Positions 15,916 to 24,162 of a stretch of 34,053 nucleotides of DNA are shown in pieces (within the stretch, counting starts at the first letter, position 1; every line of letters begins with the position of its first letter). This DNA is from Candidatus Bathyarchaeota archaeon (GTDB lineage: Archaea > Thermoproteota > Bathyarchaeia > 40CM-2-53-6 > RBG-13-38-9): the NCBI GenBank assembly GCA_007050885.1, contig SMYQ01000005.1, forward strand, positions 1-34,053. The letters are read 5' to 3'. Both the position numbers and the translations under genes were made by a program. Under the pieces are notes generated by a model, which saw nothing but the letters and a program-made list of their open reading frames with translations, was not told the DNA's origin and ran no database searches.

Positions 15916-16290
15916 TTATTTTTTGTATTTGTAATTTTTTGTGCTCTTTAATCCTCTCGTTCTTAAAAGCCCACGTGTCCTTTTTCCTGAGGAAGTTAAT
16001 CCTCTTTCAGTTCTTCCCTTATGGGGCTTGGCAGTTTGTCGGCACCGTTTGTTAGAGAGTTTTCTTATTTTTAGAGCATCTTTATCCATTGAGTCTAGCA
16101 ATAACCGCAACTGTTCTATGTTTTTTTGATGTTTCGTTCTTCTTAATGGATCTGAACGTATTCCTAATCGGATTGCAGCATGTATCGAAAGACCAGCTTC
16201 ATGAAGTTCAGATTCAGAAAAACCCCTGCCTTTACGTGTTGTGCCTATATGTGCTCCACGTTGTTTGACAATTGATTCTGTGTTAGTCAA
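15916..16290 (-). CDS. Ribosomal protein eL13 domain fused to the C-terminal tail of eL15
   Basis: 124-residue basic protein. Residues about 17-68 match eL13: RKGRGFSESELHEAGLS, the GRGF[ST]xxEL motif, then AAIRLGIRSDPLRRTKH, the GIxxDxRRRxK motif. Residues about 88-124 do not look like eL13. They carry HKGRTERGLTSSGKRTRGL, which matches the C-terminal tail of eL15 (HKGRxxRGLTxxGxxxRGL). The adjacent eL15 gene ends just before that tail, so its last part seems to be encoded here (tail codons 16029-15919). The TTG start is required, since the first ATG would remove the eL13 signature. The gap to eL15 is 22 nt. Domain identities are seen by motif; how the fusion arose is inference. Confidence 0.82.
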   Translation of the reverse strand: MTNTESIVKQRGAHIGTTRKGRGFSESELHEAGLSIHAAIRLGIRSDPLRRTKHQKNIEQLRLLLDSMDKDALKIRKLSNKRCRQTAKPHKGRTERGLTSSGKRTRGLLRTRGLKSTKNYKYKK

Positions 16291-16312
16291 TGTAAATCAC
16301 AATTACTCTTTT

Positions 16313-16768
16313 TCATGTCTTGGATATCAGATTAACTTGCGGGTCATTTATTATTGAGGAATGATGTGTATCGATCAGTAGGACTTCTGTCCAAAAATAT
16401 TTTCCGTCAGCCCAGAGGTAATAGGAGTTTAGGACTTCTAAGTTAGGATACTTCTTGGCAACTCTTCCTTCGGCTATTTGTTGGAGACTTTTACTCCATT
16501 TAATTTTAGTTACGCCCATTGCTTTCTGTCTTCGACCAGATGACGGCCTCTTTTTTCTTGCGCCACTTCTTCTTATTCTTGCCCTGACTACAACAAAACC
16601 TTGTTTAGCTTTGTAACCGAGCCTTTTTGCTCGATCTATTCTGGTTGGTTTCTCCACTCGTAGGATAGCTGGTTCTCTGCGCCATTTAAATGCAAATTGG
16701 CGCATGGTCTGTTTTCTTTGTTTGTCTTTACTTTGTGATACTTTTTCGGATTTATTTGATGAGCTCAA
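16313..16768 (-). CDS. rpl15e: Large ribosomal subunit protein eL15, C-terminally truncated
   Basis: Core 50S protein that wraps 23S rRNA near the tunnel base. The body is unmistakable: KWRREPAILRVEKPTRIDRA, LGYKAKQGFVVVRARIRR and YPNLEVLNSYYLWADGKYF. At 151 residues it lacks the usual C-terminal 35-40 residues (archaeal eL15 is about 185-195). It stops right after NDPQVNLISKT, where the family continues into HKGRxxRGLTxxG. That tail is found at the end of the next gene. The first about 20 residues (Ser/Lys-rich) also lack the common YKYIREAWK-type start. The TTG start follows AAGGGA, with an in-frame TGA two codons upstream. Confidence 0.9.
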   Translation of the reverse strand: MSSSNKSEKVSQSKDKQRKQTMRQFAFKWRREPAILRVEKPTRIDRAKRLGYKAKQGFVVVRARIRRSGARKKRPSSGRRQKAMGVTKIKWSKSLQQIAEGRVAKKYPNLEVLNSYYLWADGKYFWTEVLLIDTHHSSIINDPQVNLISKT

Positions 16769-16926
16769 ACATCATTCCCTTGTGATTATCTTTTGAGTGA
16801 ATCCCTCATTATTTAGATGATTATGGAGGCCTACTTCTAATAAAATCTCTTGATAAACTTTCCGAGGCAGTGCTATTCGTTGCTTTGATCATAAATCTAG
16901 GTATCACATACTTTTTCTGAAGACAT

Positions 16927-17256
16927 CTATTCTATTCCTGCTTCTCTAAGATAGTATCCATCTTCCTTCTTAGGTCCAAAGGACCTTAGCCCCTTCTCTT
17001 TAAGTTGTTTACGGAGCTTTTTTGCATATTCAGGTGAGATTTCACCCTTCTTGAGCAAATAGGATATTGTTTTTTCTGCTTCTTCATTTCTCTCACATCT
17101 TCTAAGGTAATCTATGGCATTGGGAGTATATCCTCGAAATTTATCAGTCTGCATTCCTTCGATTATCAAATCTTTTAAAGTAGAATTCTGGCCATTGATT
17201 TCATTCCAAAGATTTGGATATTTTTTTCGAAGTTCATCCTTATCGATTTCGACCAT
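16927..17256 (-). CDS. DUF2095 family protein
   Basis: A 109-residue soluble archaeal protein of the DUF2095 family: it opens with KDELRKKYPNLWNEI and continues with a YTPNAIDYLRRC region and an EISPEYAKKLRKQLKEKGLR helix, ending GYYLREAG. It is mostly helical and charged. The ATG start lies inside the end of the GlmU-like gene (17-nt overlap), so it is translated from the same message. I know of no experimentally assigned function. Confidence 0.75.
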   Translation of the reverse strand: MVEIDKDELRKKYPNLWNEINGQNSTLKDLIIEGMQTDKFRGYTPNAIDYLRRCERNEEAEKTISYLLKKGEISPEYAKKLRKQLKEKGLRSFGPKKEDGYYLREAGIE

Positions 17257-18559
17257 TAGTTACACCCTTTCTTCTTGTTTGTATCATCATTTTTGTCGTA
17301 TGGATATTTTGTTTCAACACGAGTTTAACATTTGGAGGAATGTTTTTGGAAACATTTACACCAGGACCTATGTTCGAGCCTGAACCTATCGTTATTCCTG
17401 GCATAAAATTCACGTTTATACCAGTTTCTACATCATCACCTACTACTATTCCAAGTTTTTTTCTTGCACTGTCAAAGTATTTGTTTTCTATTTTCATTTT
17501 TACAGTTTTCTTATCTAATCGCAAATTACCTGTTATTGTACCAGCACCGAAGTTACATCTTTCACCCACTATGCTGTCTCCAAAATAGCTTAAGTGTGGA
17601 ATTTTTGTTTCATCCAAGATTATAGAGTTCTTTATCTCACAACCATTTCCGATCTTAACGTTTCTACCTATGCTCGTATATGGGCGTATGTAGCAATTTG
17701 GACCTATTAAAGAGCCGTCACCAAGATATACTGGACCTTCAATGCGTGCTCCTGGCAGTATCTTTGTCGCTAGTCCCGTATGGAGGGCCCCATTGATTGT
17801 TGAGTTATCATCTATTACACCATCAATATTTGGTTGTAAATTCAGTAATGCTCTCTTATTTGCATCTAACAGATTCCATGGAAACCCTATATCGATCCAA
17901 GATTTGCTATCGATTGATATAGATTTTATTTTTGATCCTGATTTTTTAAGATTAGTTATCGAATCAGTTAATTCTAGTTCTCCTCTAGGAGATTTCTTAG
18001 TTTTTCTAATTTCTTTGAAAATGTTTCTTTCGAAGAGGTATATTCCCGCGTTTGCAAATGAATTTGGAAATGCAACTTTTGGTTTTTCGACAATTTTTTT
18101 TACATATCCATTTTCGATCTTTACAATACCATATTGTTTCTGATCTTTTGTTGGTACAACAGTTACAGCTGCATCAAATGAGTGGTCATCATATGATTTG
18201 ATTACATCTCTGATTGCATCTGATGATACGTATATGTCACCATAACAGACAAGAAATCTTGTTTCTTCAATCTTATTTTCTATTTGAGCAAGAGCATCAG
18301 CCGTACCATGGAGTTTATTTTGGAAAACATATTCTATCTCTATTCCAAATTGTTTCCCATCGGATAAATATTGAATAATATTCTCTTTAAGATAACCAAC
18401 CACTATTGAAAATTTGTGGATACCATTAGTTTTGAAAGCATCTATTAGTTGGTGGATTATTGGTTTTCCAGCAATTGGGATCATATGTTTTGGTCTGTTT
18501 TCTGTTAGCGGGTGCAGTCGCTTTCCTTCGCCAGCGGCAAGAATTATCACTCTCATCAT
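17240..18559 (-). CDS. glmU: Bifunctional sugar-1-phosphate nucleotidylyltransferase / acetyltransferase (archaeal GlmU-like)
   Basis: Makes an activated sugar, most likely UDP-GlcNAc, from a hexosamine 1-phosphate. The N-terminal half (1 to about 230) is a nucleotidyltransferase with LAAGEGKRLHPLTENRPK and the acidic CYGDIYV motif. The C-terminal half (about 245-415) is a left-handed beta-helix of hexapeptide repeats. HLSYFGDSIVG followed by FGAGTITGNLRLDKK carries the His, Tyr, Asn and Lys residues known for acetyl transfer in the Sulfolobus ST0452-type enzyme. Length is 439 residues with an ATG start. It follows glmM by 74 nt, which supports a hexosamine pathway role. Glucose-1-phosphate activity is an alternative or additional possibility. 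Confidence 0.86.
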   Translation of the reverse strand: MMRVIILAAGEGKRLHPLTENRPKHMIPIAGKPIIHQLIDAFKTNGIHKFSIVVGYLKENIIQYLSDGKQFGIEIEYVFQNKLHGTADALAQIENKIEETRFLVCYGDIYVSSDAIRDVIKSYDDHSFDAAVTVVPTKDQKQYGIVKIENGYVKKIVEKPKVAFPNSFANAGIYLFERNIFKEIRKTKKSPRGELELTDSITNLKKSGSKIKSISIDSKSWIDIGFPWNLLDANKRALLNLQPNIDGVIDDNSTINGALHTGLATKILPGARIEGPVYLGDGSLIGPNCYIRPYTSIGRNVKIGNGCEIKNSIILDETKIPHLSYFGDSIVGERCNFGAGTITGNLRLDKKTVKMKIENKYFDSARKKLGIVVGDDVETGINVNFMPGITIGSGSNIGPGVNVSKNIPPNVKLVLKQNIHTTKMMIQTRRKGVTNGRNR

Positions 18560-18633
18560 TTGATCCTACTTTAGTCAAACATTTCTACATATTTTTCTTT
18601 TATTTTATTTCATAAAAGTATAAGTTAGAATTT

Positions 18634-20004
18634 TTATGACAATTTGATAATAATATTTTCAATTAATTTTATTACTTCCTTCATAAGCGATTCTGTTTTT
18701 TTTGTACTTTTTGATTCAACGGTTATTCTTAGGACAGGTTCTGTACCGCTAGGTCTGACTAAAATCCATTCTTTCTTTGAGGTTATTCTTATCCCATCTA
18801 TTGTTTGAATATTACTTTTTCCCGGCATCAAATTAGATAGTTCTGATTGAAGTTTCTCTATGACTTCAGAATGAAGTTTTTTTGAACAATTTATTTTTTT
18901 TCTAAGTATTGGATATCTAGATGCTAAACTGACAAATTTTGATAGAGTTGGATTACCTTTTTGGCTAGTAATCTTAGAGATAACTAAAAGACTAGAAAGG
19001 ATTCCATCTGGACAAAGAGAATAATCTGGATTGATCCATGCACCGCTGGCCTCTGCACCAAACGTCGCATTATTTTTAACAATCGATTCAGCCACGTTAA
19101 CATCTCCCACTGCTGTTCGTATAACATTTCCATCTACCGCCTCAATGCTTTCCTCTATACACATTGATGCATCTATAGGTACAACTATTTTCTTTTTGTT
19201 TTTTAGTGAAAGAAGTCTGGCTCCATAAGCAGCTATCAACTGATCCATTGAAACAAATCTGCCGTTCTCATCTATCAAAGCCATTCTATCAGCATCTCCG
19301 TCATAAGCCACACCTGCATTTGCCCCAGTCTCTCTCACCATCTGTGATAGTAAGTGCAAGGACTTTAGGGTTGGTTCAGGTGGACGCCCAGGAAAGAATC
19401 CATCTGGTTGTGCATTAATAGTAAGAACCTTACATCCTAATTCACGAAATAAACGCGGACCTATTGAGTATGCAGCCCCACAACCCGGATCAATAACGAC
19501 ACTCCATTTACGTTTTAACGTTAATGATTCCTTCACCATTTCGGTATATTTATCTACGCAATTTATCCGTTTAACATTTCCAATAGATTTTGAGTCGACA
19601 TGATGTAAATTATTGAAGGCCATTAGGTCTTCGACTTTTTTTTCCAAGGTATGACTGAATGCCATTCCATCTCCATCAAAGATTTTTACACCGTTGTATT
19701 CTGACGGATTATGGCTTGCAGTAATCATGGCACCAGCTCTACAATTTGTATTTGATGTAAGAAATGCTAAAACGGGTGTAGGGATTAATCCGAAATTCCT
19801 GACTTCAGCCCCTCCAACTAACATTCCAGCCGATAACAAGTAACTCATGAATGAACTTGTTAGTCTCGTATCGAATCCTATAGCTATCCTATTTCCATGT
19901 GTTAGATTTGCTAGTGCCAAACCGAGTTTCATTACGAGTTCAGGTGTAAAATCTACATTGGGAATACCGCGCATTCCTGATGTACCGAATAGCTTAGAGT
20001 TCAA
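18634..20004 (-). CDS. glmM: Phosphoglucosamine mutase / phosphohexomutase
   Basis: Alpha-D-phosphohexomutase interconverting hexosamine (or hexose) 6- and 1-phosphates. The catalytic serine loop is TASHNPSEYNG (Ser97), the metal loop DGDADR is at 235-240, and the phosphate-binding loop RPSGTEP is near 419. The sugar loop is seen as GAEASGAWI, of the GEQSGH position. The 456-residue length is normal. The start is TTG: a TGA lies three codons upstream and the first in-frame ATG (residue 11) falls inside the conserved FGTSGMRG motif. Pairing with the GlmU-like gene suggests glucosamine as substrate, although archaeal members can also act on glucose or mannose phosphates. Confidence 0.88.
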   Translation of the reverse strand: MNSKLFGTSGMRGIPNVDFTPELVMKLGLALANLTHGNRIAIGFDTRLTSSFMSYLLSAGMLVGGAEVRNFGLIPTPVLAFLTSNTNCRAGAMITASHNPSEYNGVKIFDGDGMAFSHTLEKKVEDLMAFNNLHHVDSKSIGNVKRINCVDKYTEMVKESLTLKRKWSVVIDPGCGAAYSIGPRLFRELGCKVLTINAQPDGFFPGRPPEPTLKSLHLLSQMVRETGANAGVAYDGDADRMALIDENGRFVSMDQLIAAYGARLLSLKNKKKIVVPIDASMCIEESIEAVDGNVIRTAVGDVNVAESIVKNNATFGAEASGAWINPDYSLCPDGILSSLLVISKITSQKGNPTLSKFVSLASRYPILRKKINCSKKLHSEVIEKLQSELSNLMPGKSNIQTIDGIRITSKKEWILVRPSGTEPVLRITVESKSTKKTESLMKEVIKLIENIIIKLS

Positions 20005-20125
20005 AGCACATCATCAAATCGTATTATTTCAAAGATAGAATTAGAATTAGGTCATCTTAATGAGTGATTCTCCTGAAAAGAAAGAATAGCTAATCAGTAA
20101 TTTAGAGGTTTACCCTATTTTGGCA

Positions 20126-20773
20126 TTAAGCAGTTTGCGCCTTCTCGGTTAAGATTACCCCTGGCCCTGTTGCACTTTCAGGAAGTGATAGTAACTTAGA
20201 TTTCCTAACTCCGACGTGACGTAAGGGATTAATTTTTTTGGCAAGATTGAAAATGTCAGAACCTATACCTGCCTTAGCTACACTTCCAAGAACTATATCA
20301 TGGCATAGTTGATCGTAAGTCAGATTCTTGGCTTTCTCTTCGATTACCTGTCTCATGATTTGTCTGATAGTATGTTGTTGTGCTATCTTAACTCGACCTC
20401 TTGAGAATACGACGATCGATATTCTAGTGGTGTAGCCATCCTTTGTTGTTACTTTGAAGATACCGTCTATTCTGGAGCTCCCTCTACGAACCAGGCTTCT
20501 TAGATAATCTGCTGAATATTCATGACTTTTGAGAATCGTTTGTACTTTCTCGCCCTGGACTTCTTTTATCAGGAAATAGAGTTTAATTGATTGATGAGAG
20601 AAATCTCCTGTGATTTCATATAGTGTGCTTTCCACAACTCTTCCGGGCAAGTGGGATGGATCTGCGCATGGAATGTTTGCTATATTCAATTCTCCAAAAT
20701 AAGATGGCGTAAATACTTGGTACCATTCTTTCATTCGCCATTTGTCCCGGATTCTTCTCGGAGTTTTCGACAA
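20126..20773 (-). CDS. rps3ae: Small ribosomal subunit protein eS1 (S3Ae)
   Basis: Archaeal-eukaryotic 30S protein at the platform near the mRNA exit. The 215-residue protein contains the family stretches WYQVFTPSYFGE, PGRVVESTLYEITGDFSHQ, YSADYLRSLVRRGSSRIDG and the C-terminal HVGVRKSKLL. The TTG start follows GAGGT at about 8 nt. It ends the uS15 - recJ-like - pcc1 - serS series after a 150-bp gap, so it may be transcribed separately. Confidence 0.93.
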   Translation of the reverse strand: MSKTPRRIRDKWRMKEWYQVFTPSYFGELNIANIPCADPSHLPGRVVESTLYEITGDFSHQSIKLYFLIKEVQGEKVQTILKSHEYSADYLRSLVRRGSSRIDGIFKVTTKDGYTTRISIVVFSRGRVKIAQQHTIRQIMRQVIEEKAKNLTYDQLCHDIVLGSVAKAGIGSDIFNLAKKINPLRHVGVRKSKLLSLPESATGPGVILTEKAQTA

Positions 20774-20923
20774 ACGTTAGACCTCAATATTGGATCGAGC
20801 TACTATCATACCCATGCTTAAAATGTTTGCTGGAACCCGAATTTTCATTACAAATATTTGTTCTTACCCTCTTCGATTATGAAAAGAGTTGAGAATGTAT
20901 TTTTAAACGTAATCTTCATTCAA

Positions 20924-22480
20924 TCATCTCTTCTGAGGCCACATAAGACTTGTCGGTAATTTGTAGTTCTTATTAAATTTCTTTTGGATATTCTCTGGCC
21001 ATTCTTCTGGTTTAAATCCATGAGTTGCTAGGAAAGCAGCTATCCATCTTGTTAGACCTAGACCGGTGCATCCTGTCCAGGTTTCTCTATTCTTAGCCTC
21101 TCGGATACTGAAGCTGTCAACAAATTTTAATTTGTGAATAAAACATGAAGCAATCTCAAGCCATTCGGATTTATCTCTTGGCCCTCTATATGGCAGATAT
21201 ACCTCTAAATCGTATGCGGGTACATTTTCGCTTTTTCGAATATCTATAGCGGCTGATCCTGCTCTAGCCCAAAATGGAAGTGCTGCATTGACTCTCCATT
21301 CCATATCTAGAAGTTTATCGGCTACAAGAATACATCTATCTAATACTGACTCACGAGTCTCCACTATCTGTGTTGGTGTTCCAAGATAGGTTAGCTCTAT
21401 TCTTTGGAATTCATGCATTCTAACCATACCTTCAACACCACCACCTTCCCATCTATAGGTCCAACCTGAAGCATCATAGAGTTTAAAGGGGAAATCATCT
21501 TGACTTAGAGTCTCTTTTCCATAAAATTGCCAAAACGCTTCACATTGGGCTGGGGCAAGGACATACTCTGGATCTTTGAGCGCGTTCTTTAAAGTCTCTT
21601 TAGAGATCTCTTTCGTTATTTTCATTTTTTCTTTGAAATCACTGAAGGCATTAGGGTCTCTGGGTGGTGGAAAACAGTAATACATTCCTTCCGGAATATC
21701 ATCTAGATAACCTGGCATTTTCTTCATTACTTCTAATGGAATGAGTTTTGGAAGCATGAAAGGTTGAAAAGCTAAATTATGTGCTACTTCCTTGATTAGA
21801 ATCCCTTTGATAATTTCAAATAATTGAGTATAAGGCGTCGTATAGATCCATTGGCCTCTTCCTGGAAATTCCTTGACCCATCCAAGTTCTATTGCTAATT
21901 GCACTGGATCCTTGTTGAATTTAGCTTGCTTTGATGTACCTTTCTTGACAATCAGAACATCTTCAGCTATTGCAGCGGGTGTCCCAGCTTTTGCTAATAT
22001 ATCTTTGACTCTACTTATCAGCCTATCAGGAACGTTATTTTTCAGGTCATGTTCAGTCATTTCATCTATGGTTACATTGATCCGATCGGACTGATATTCT
22101 GCATCTAATATGTTTGGAATTGCAGTAATTCTTGCTTTGAGCCCCTCATCTAATTCGTATTTTCTTTGTATAGAAAAGGTTATAATTTCAGCCCTTAATT
22201 CTCTCGACCCGATTTTAAATTCTTTTCCAAGAATATTCGTTAAATGCTTATTCAGTCTTAAAGCTGCAGTAGTCGCTCTCACAAGAGTACCAGATTCAAT
22301 ACTTAACTTTAAGATCTTATCTTTGATTTCCCATTTGGTTACTCTGGCAGCTTCTTTTTTTTGACCATTAGAGATACCTTTTACCATTATCGTATTATTC
22401 GCTTCTTCAATCGCATTTTTGATAGAATTTTTAGCTTCAGTGATATCCTTGCTGAATCCAATTATGATATCTGCATGCAT
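20924..22480 (-). CDS. serS: Seryl-tRNA synthetase, type 2 (methanogen-type)
   Basis: Class II synthetase charging tRNA-Ser. It is the rare type with an idiosyncratic N-terminal domain (about 1-165) instead of the bacterial-type long coiled coil. A zinc-dependent active site follows. Cys313 (PAQCEAFW), Glu362 (RIELTYLG) and Cys471 (WTGCTGLG) are spaced 49 and 109 residues, close to the Zn ligands Cys306, Glu355 and Cys461 of the Methanosarcina barkeri enzyme. Motif 2 is the region YRWEGGGVEGMVRMHEFQR and motif 3 is TGLGLTRW. Length is 518 residues. The ATG start is adjacent to the end of the Pcc1-like gene (1 nt between them). Confidence 0.93.
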   Translation of the reverse strand: MHADIIIGFSKDITEAKNSIKNAIEEANNTIMVKGISNGQKKEAARVTKWEIKDKILKLSIESGTLVRATTAALRLNKHLTNILGKEFKIGSRELRAEIITFSIQRKYELDEGLKARITAIPNILDAEYQSDRINVTIDEMTEHDLKNNVPDRLISRVKDILAKAGTPAAIAEDVLIVKKGTSKQAKFNKDPVQLAIELGWVKEFPGRGQWIYTTPYTQLFEIIKGILIKEVAHNLAFQPFMLPKLIPLEVMKKMPGYLDDIPEGMYYCFPPPRDPNAFSDFKEKMKITKEISKETLKNALKDPEYVLAPAQCEAFWQFYGKETLSQDDFPFKLYDASGWTYRWEGGGVEGMVRMHEFQRIELTYLGTPTQIVETRESVLDRCILVADKLLDMEWRVNAALPFWARAGSAAIDIRKSENVPAYDLEVYLPYRGPRDKSEWLEIASCFIHKLKFVDSFSIREAKNRETWTGCTGLGLTRWIAAFLATHGFKPEEWPENIQKKFNKNYKLPTSLMWPQKR

Positions 22481-22481
22481 T

Positions 22482-22733
22482 CTAAGTTCTTCTGTCAGAT
22501 TTTACCTCCTCCAAAGTCTTTTGTCCGGCATCTATGCATAAGAGTAAGTCATCAATAGTAGTTATGAATGTTTCAAGTCGTTCACATTTTACTATTGAAG
22601 TAGTTATATTTCCTCTTGCTCGAGTTTTCACAATAACATTCGGTGGTGCTTTAAGATTATCTGGACTCACTGACTTAGCTACAGATTCTGCAAATTTGCG
22701 ACTTGCATGTCTAATTTTTATTGTAATTCTCAT
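22482..22733 (-). CDS. Pcc1-like protein (second KEOPS Pcc1 paralogue)
   Basis: An 83-residue small alpha/beta protein. The pattern is an N-terminal strand and helix (RITIKIRHASRKFAESVAKS), a VIVKTRARGNITTSIV hairpin, then CERLETFITTIDDLLLCI, which corresponds to the Pcc1-family copy usually encoded beside recJ-like and eS1 genes. It lacks the LRAxxNSxLR motif seen in the other copy at 4946-5239. The ATG overlaps the RecJ-like stop (ATGA). In some archaea a Pcc1 paralogue has been described as a fifth KEOPS subunit in the role of Gon7; this gene is a candidate for that role. Confidence 0.75.
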   Translation of the reverse strand: MRITIKIRHASRKFAESVAKSVSPDNLKAPPNVIVKTRARGNITTSIVKCERLETFITTIDDLLLCIDAGQKTLEEVKSDRRT

Positions 22734-24160
22734 TCCAATAAGGTCCTAGATATCTCATTTTTTAGATCAGTAAGGAAATTTTTTAAGTCAGATTCTGGGA
22801 TTTGGGCTCCAGCAGCTATTTTATGACCGCCTCCGTTTCCGTTATATCGCTTGGCAAGGGTTTGCAGAATTATACCCAAATTCAAGCCTTTTTCTATCAA
22901 TTGATCTGTACCTCTGGCCGAGAGTTTGATTTCACCGTTCTTAGTCTTAGCCAGCACAATTATCACTTTATTTTTTTCAAAAGTTTCAGACGATGAGAGT
23001 AATGATGAGATAGCCCCAGTCATATTTTCATTAAGAAATTCTTCGCTATGTATTATTGCTAGGTGTTCATATTTCTCAATATTTTCTGGTTTTTCAGTTA
23101 TCAATGAAATATAACTAGCTAGAGATTTTCTATGTTCGGAGAGAAGAGTGGTTACCTCCTTTACAGTCGATCCGCGCTCACCCATACAAATTGCGACGCC
23201 GAGAGAGGGTCTATCCATTCTTCCGCAGGCATTGAGCAAGGTTGCATATTCTCTTGCGTCACGTGTCGAGGTCCACATATCTTCATTGACAAGCGTATAG
23301 ACCGTTCCTATCAGTGTCATCGCTGCAGATGCCGAGACTTCTTTCGAAGTCATATGTTCAACTATCGCAGAGAAAATTTTTTTCTTTTCATCTGTTGAGA
23401 GATCGACGATAGTTCTCCATCTTTCACCATCTTTGATTGGAATCGCTAATGATGAAAGCAAGGCATAACAGTTGTCTTCCCGACCACTCAGACCGGGCAG
23501 GAAAGGATTCATTGTATGGGATAGAGCTTTGTGAATTGGTCTTGTTTCTCTTCCATATATGATTAGGTCTCTTTCTACCTTAAGAAGACCTGTTTCAATT
23601 GCATCATTTACTATCAGCGAGTTTAGGCTATGGAGTGTTCTCTTCTCATTTTTATCCTGCATATCAGCGACAGCGCCGACAACCGCTAAAGGTGATAAAT
23701 CGATGTTCTTCTTGTCTAATGACTTTGCAACAAAATATGCAACGCCTGCCCCACTGATCTCCTTCCCCCCATCAATTCCAAATAAATGAGGATTAACTTG
23801 GGTTATTTCTTCGTTTACATCTCCATCTATTTGATGATGATCAAGAATGAATATTTTTTTGGATTTTTTTATATTTTTCAGTAAATCCAGATAACCACTG
23901 CCAATATCTCCTAAGATTATAGCATCATAAATTGAATCTGATAGAGTACCAACAATTTCCTGGTCAATCTGTTTAACGAGTTTCAGATGAAAATTCGCAT
24001 TTTGTCGGCGCAGTGATTTAGCAATAATTCCTGCTGCAGTTATTCCATCTGCATCATAATGACAATTAACAGTAAAGTGTGAATTGTTTGCTATGCAATC
24101 AAGAATTTCTTCGGCCGCGGATTCAGCTTGAATTCTAAACTTTTGATGGGTTTCAAGCAT
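22730..24160 (-). CDS. RecJ-like DHH single-strand exonuclease (archaeal GAN/RecJ family)
   Basis: DHH-DHHA1 nuclease of the archaeal RecJ family, which includes the GINS-associated nuclease tied to the replicative helicase. Motifs are CHYDADGITAA (D36, D38), LGDIGSGY (83-90), FILDHHQIDG (D107-H108-H109) and the C-terminal GNGGGHKIAAG with GGGH at 443-446. All are intact, so it should be active with a divalent metal. Length is 476, as expected. The ATG start lies 2 nt after the uS15 stop, and uS15 followed by recJ-like is a common archaeal order. Confidence 0.9.
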   Translation of the reverse strand: MLETHQKFRIQAESAAEEILDCIANNSHFTVNCHYDADGITAAGIIAKSLRRQNANFHLKLVKQIDQEIVGTLSDSIYDAIILGDIGSGYLDLLKNIKKSKKIFILDHHQIDGDVNEEITQVNPHLFGIDGGKEISGAGVAYFVAKSLDKKNIDLSPLAVVGAVADMQDKNEKRTLHSLNSLIVNDAIETGLLKVERDLIIYGRETRPIHKALSHTMNPFLPGLSGREDNCYALLSSLAIPIKDGERWRTIVDLSTDEKKKIFSAIVEHMTSKEVSASAAMTLIGTVYTLVNEDMWTSTRDAREYATLLNACGRMDRPSLGVAICMGERGSTVKEVTTLLSEHRKSLASYISLITEKPENIEKYEHLAIIHSEEFLNENMTGAISSLLSSSETFEKNKVIIVLAKTKNGEIKLSARGTDQLIEKGLNLGIILQTLAKRYNGNGGGHKIAAGAQIPESDLKNFLTDLKNEISRTLLE

Positions 24161-24162
24161 TA

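Noticed and set aside
17742..18143. A 133-codon plus-strand open frame.
   Set aside because: Antisense to the GlmU-like gene; low-complexity translation and no ribosome-binding site.
22482..22733. Pcc1-like gene as a mere N-terminal piece of the seryl-tRNA synthetase.
   Set aside because: It has its own ATG overlapping the RecJ stop, a complete Pcc1-type domain and a stop before the synthetase ATG; the synthetase has its full N-terminal domain without it.
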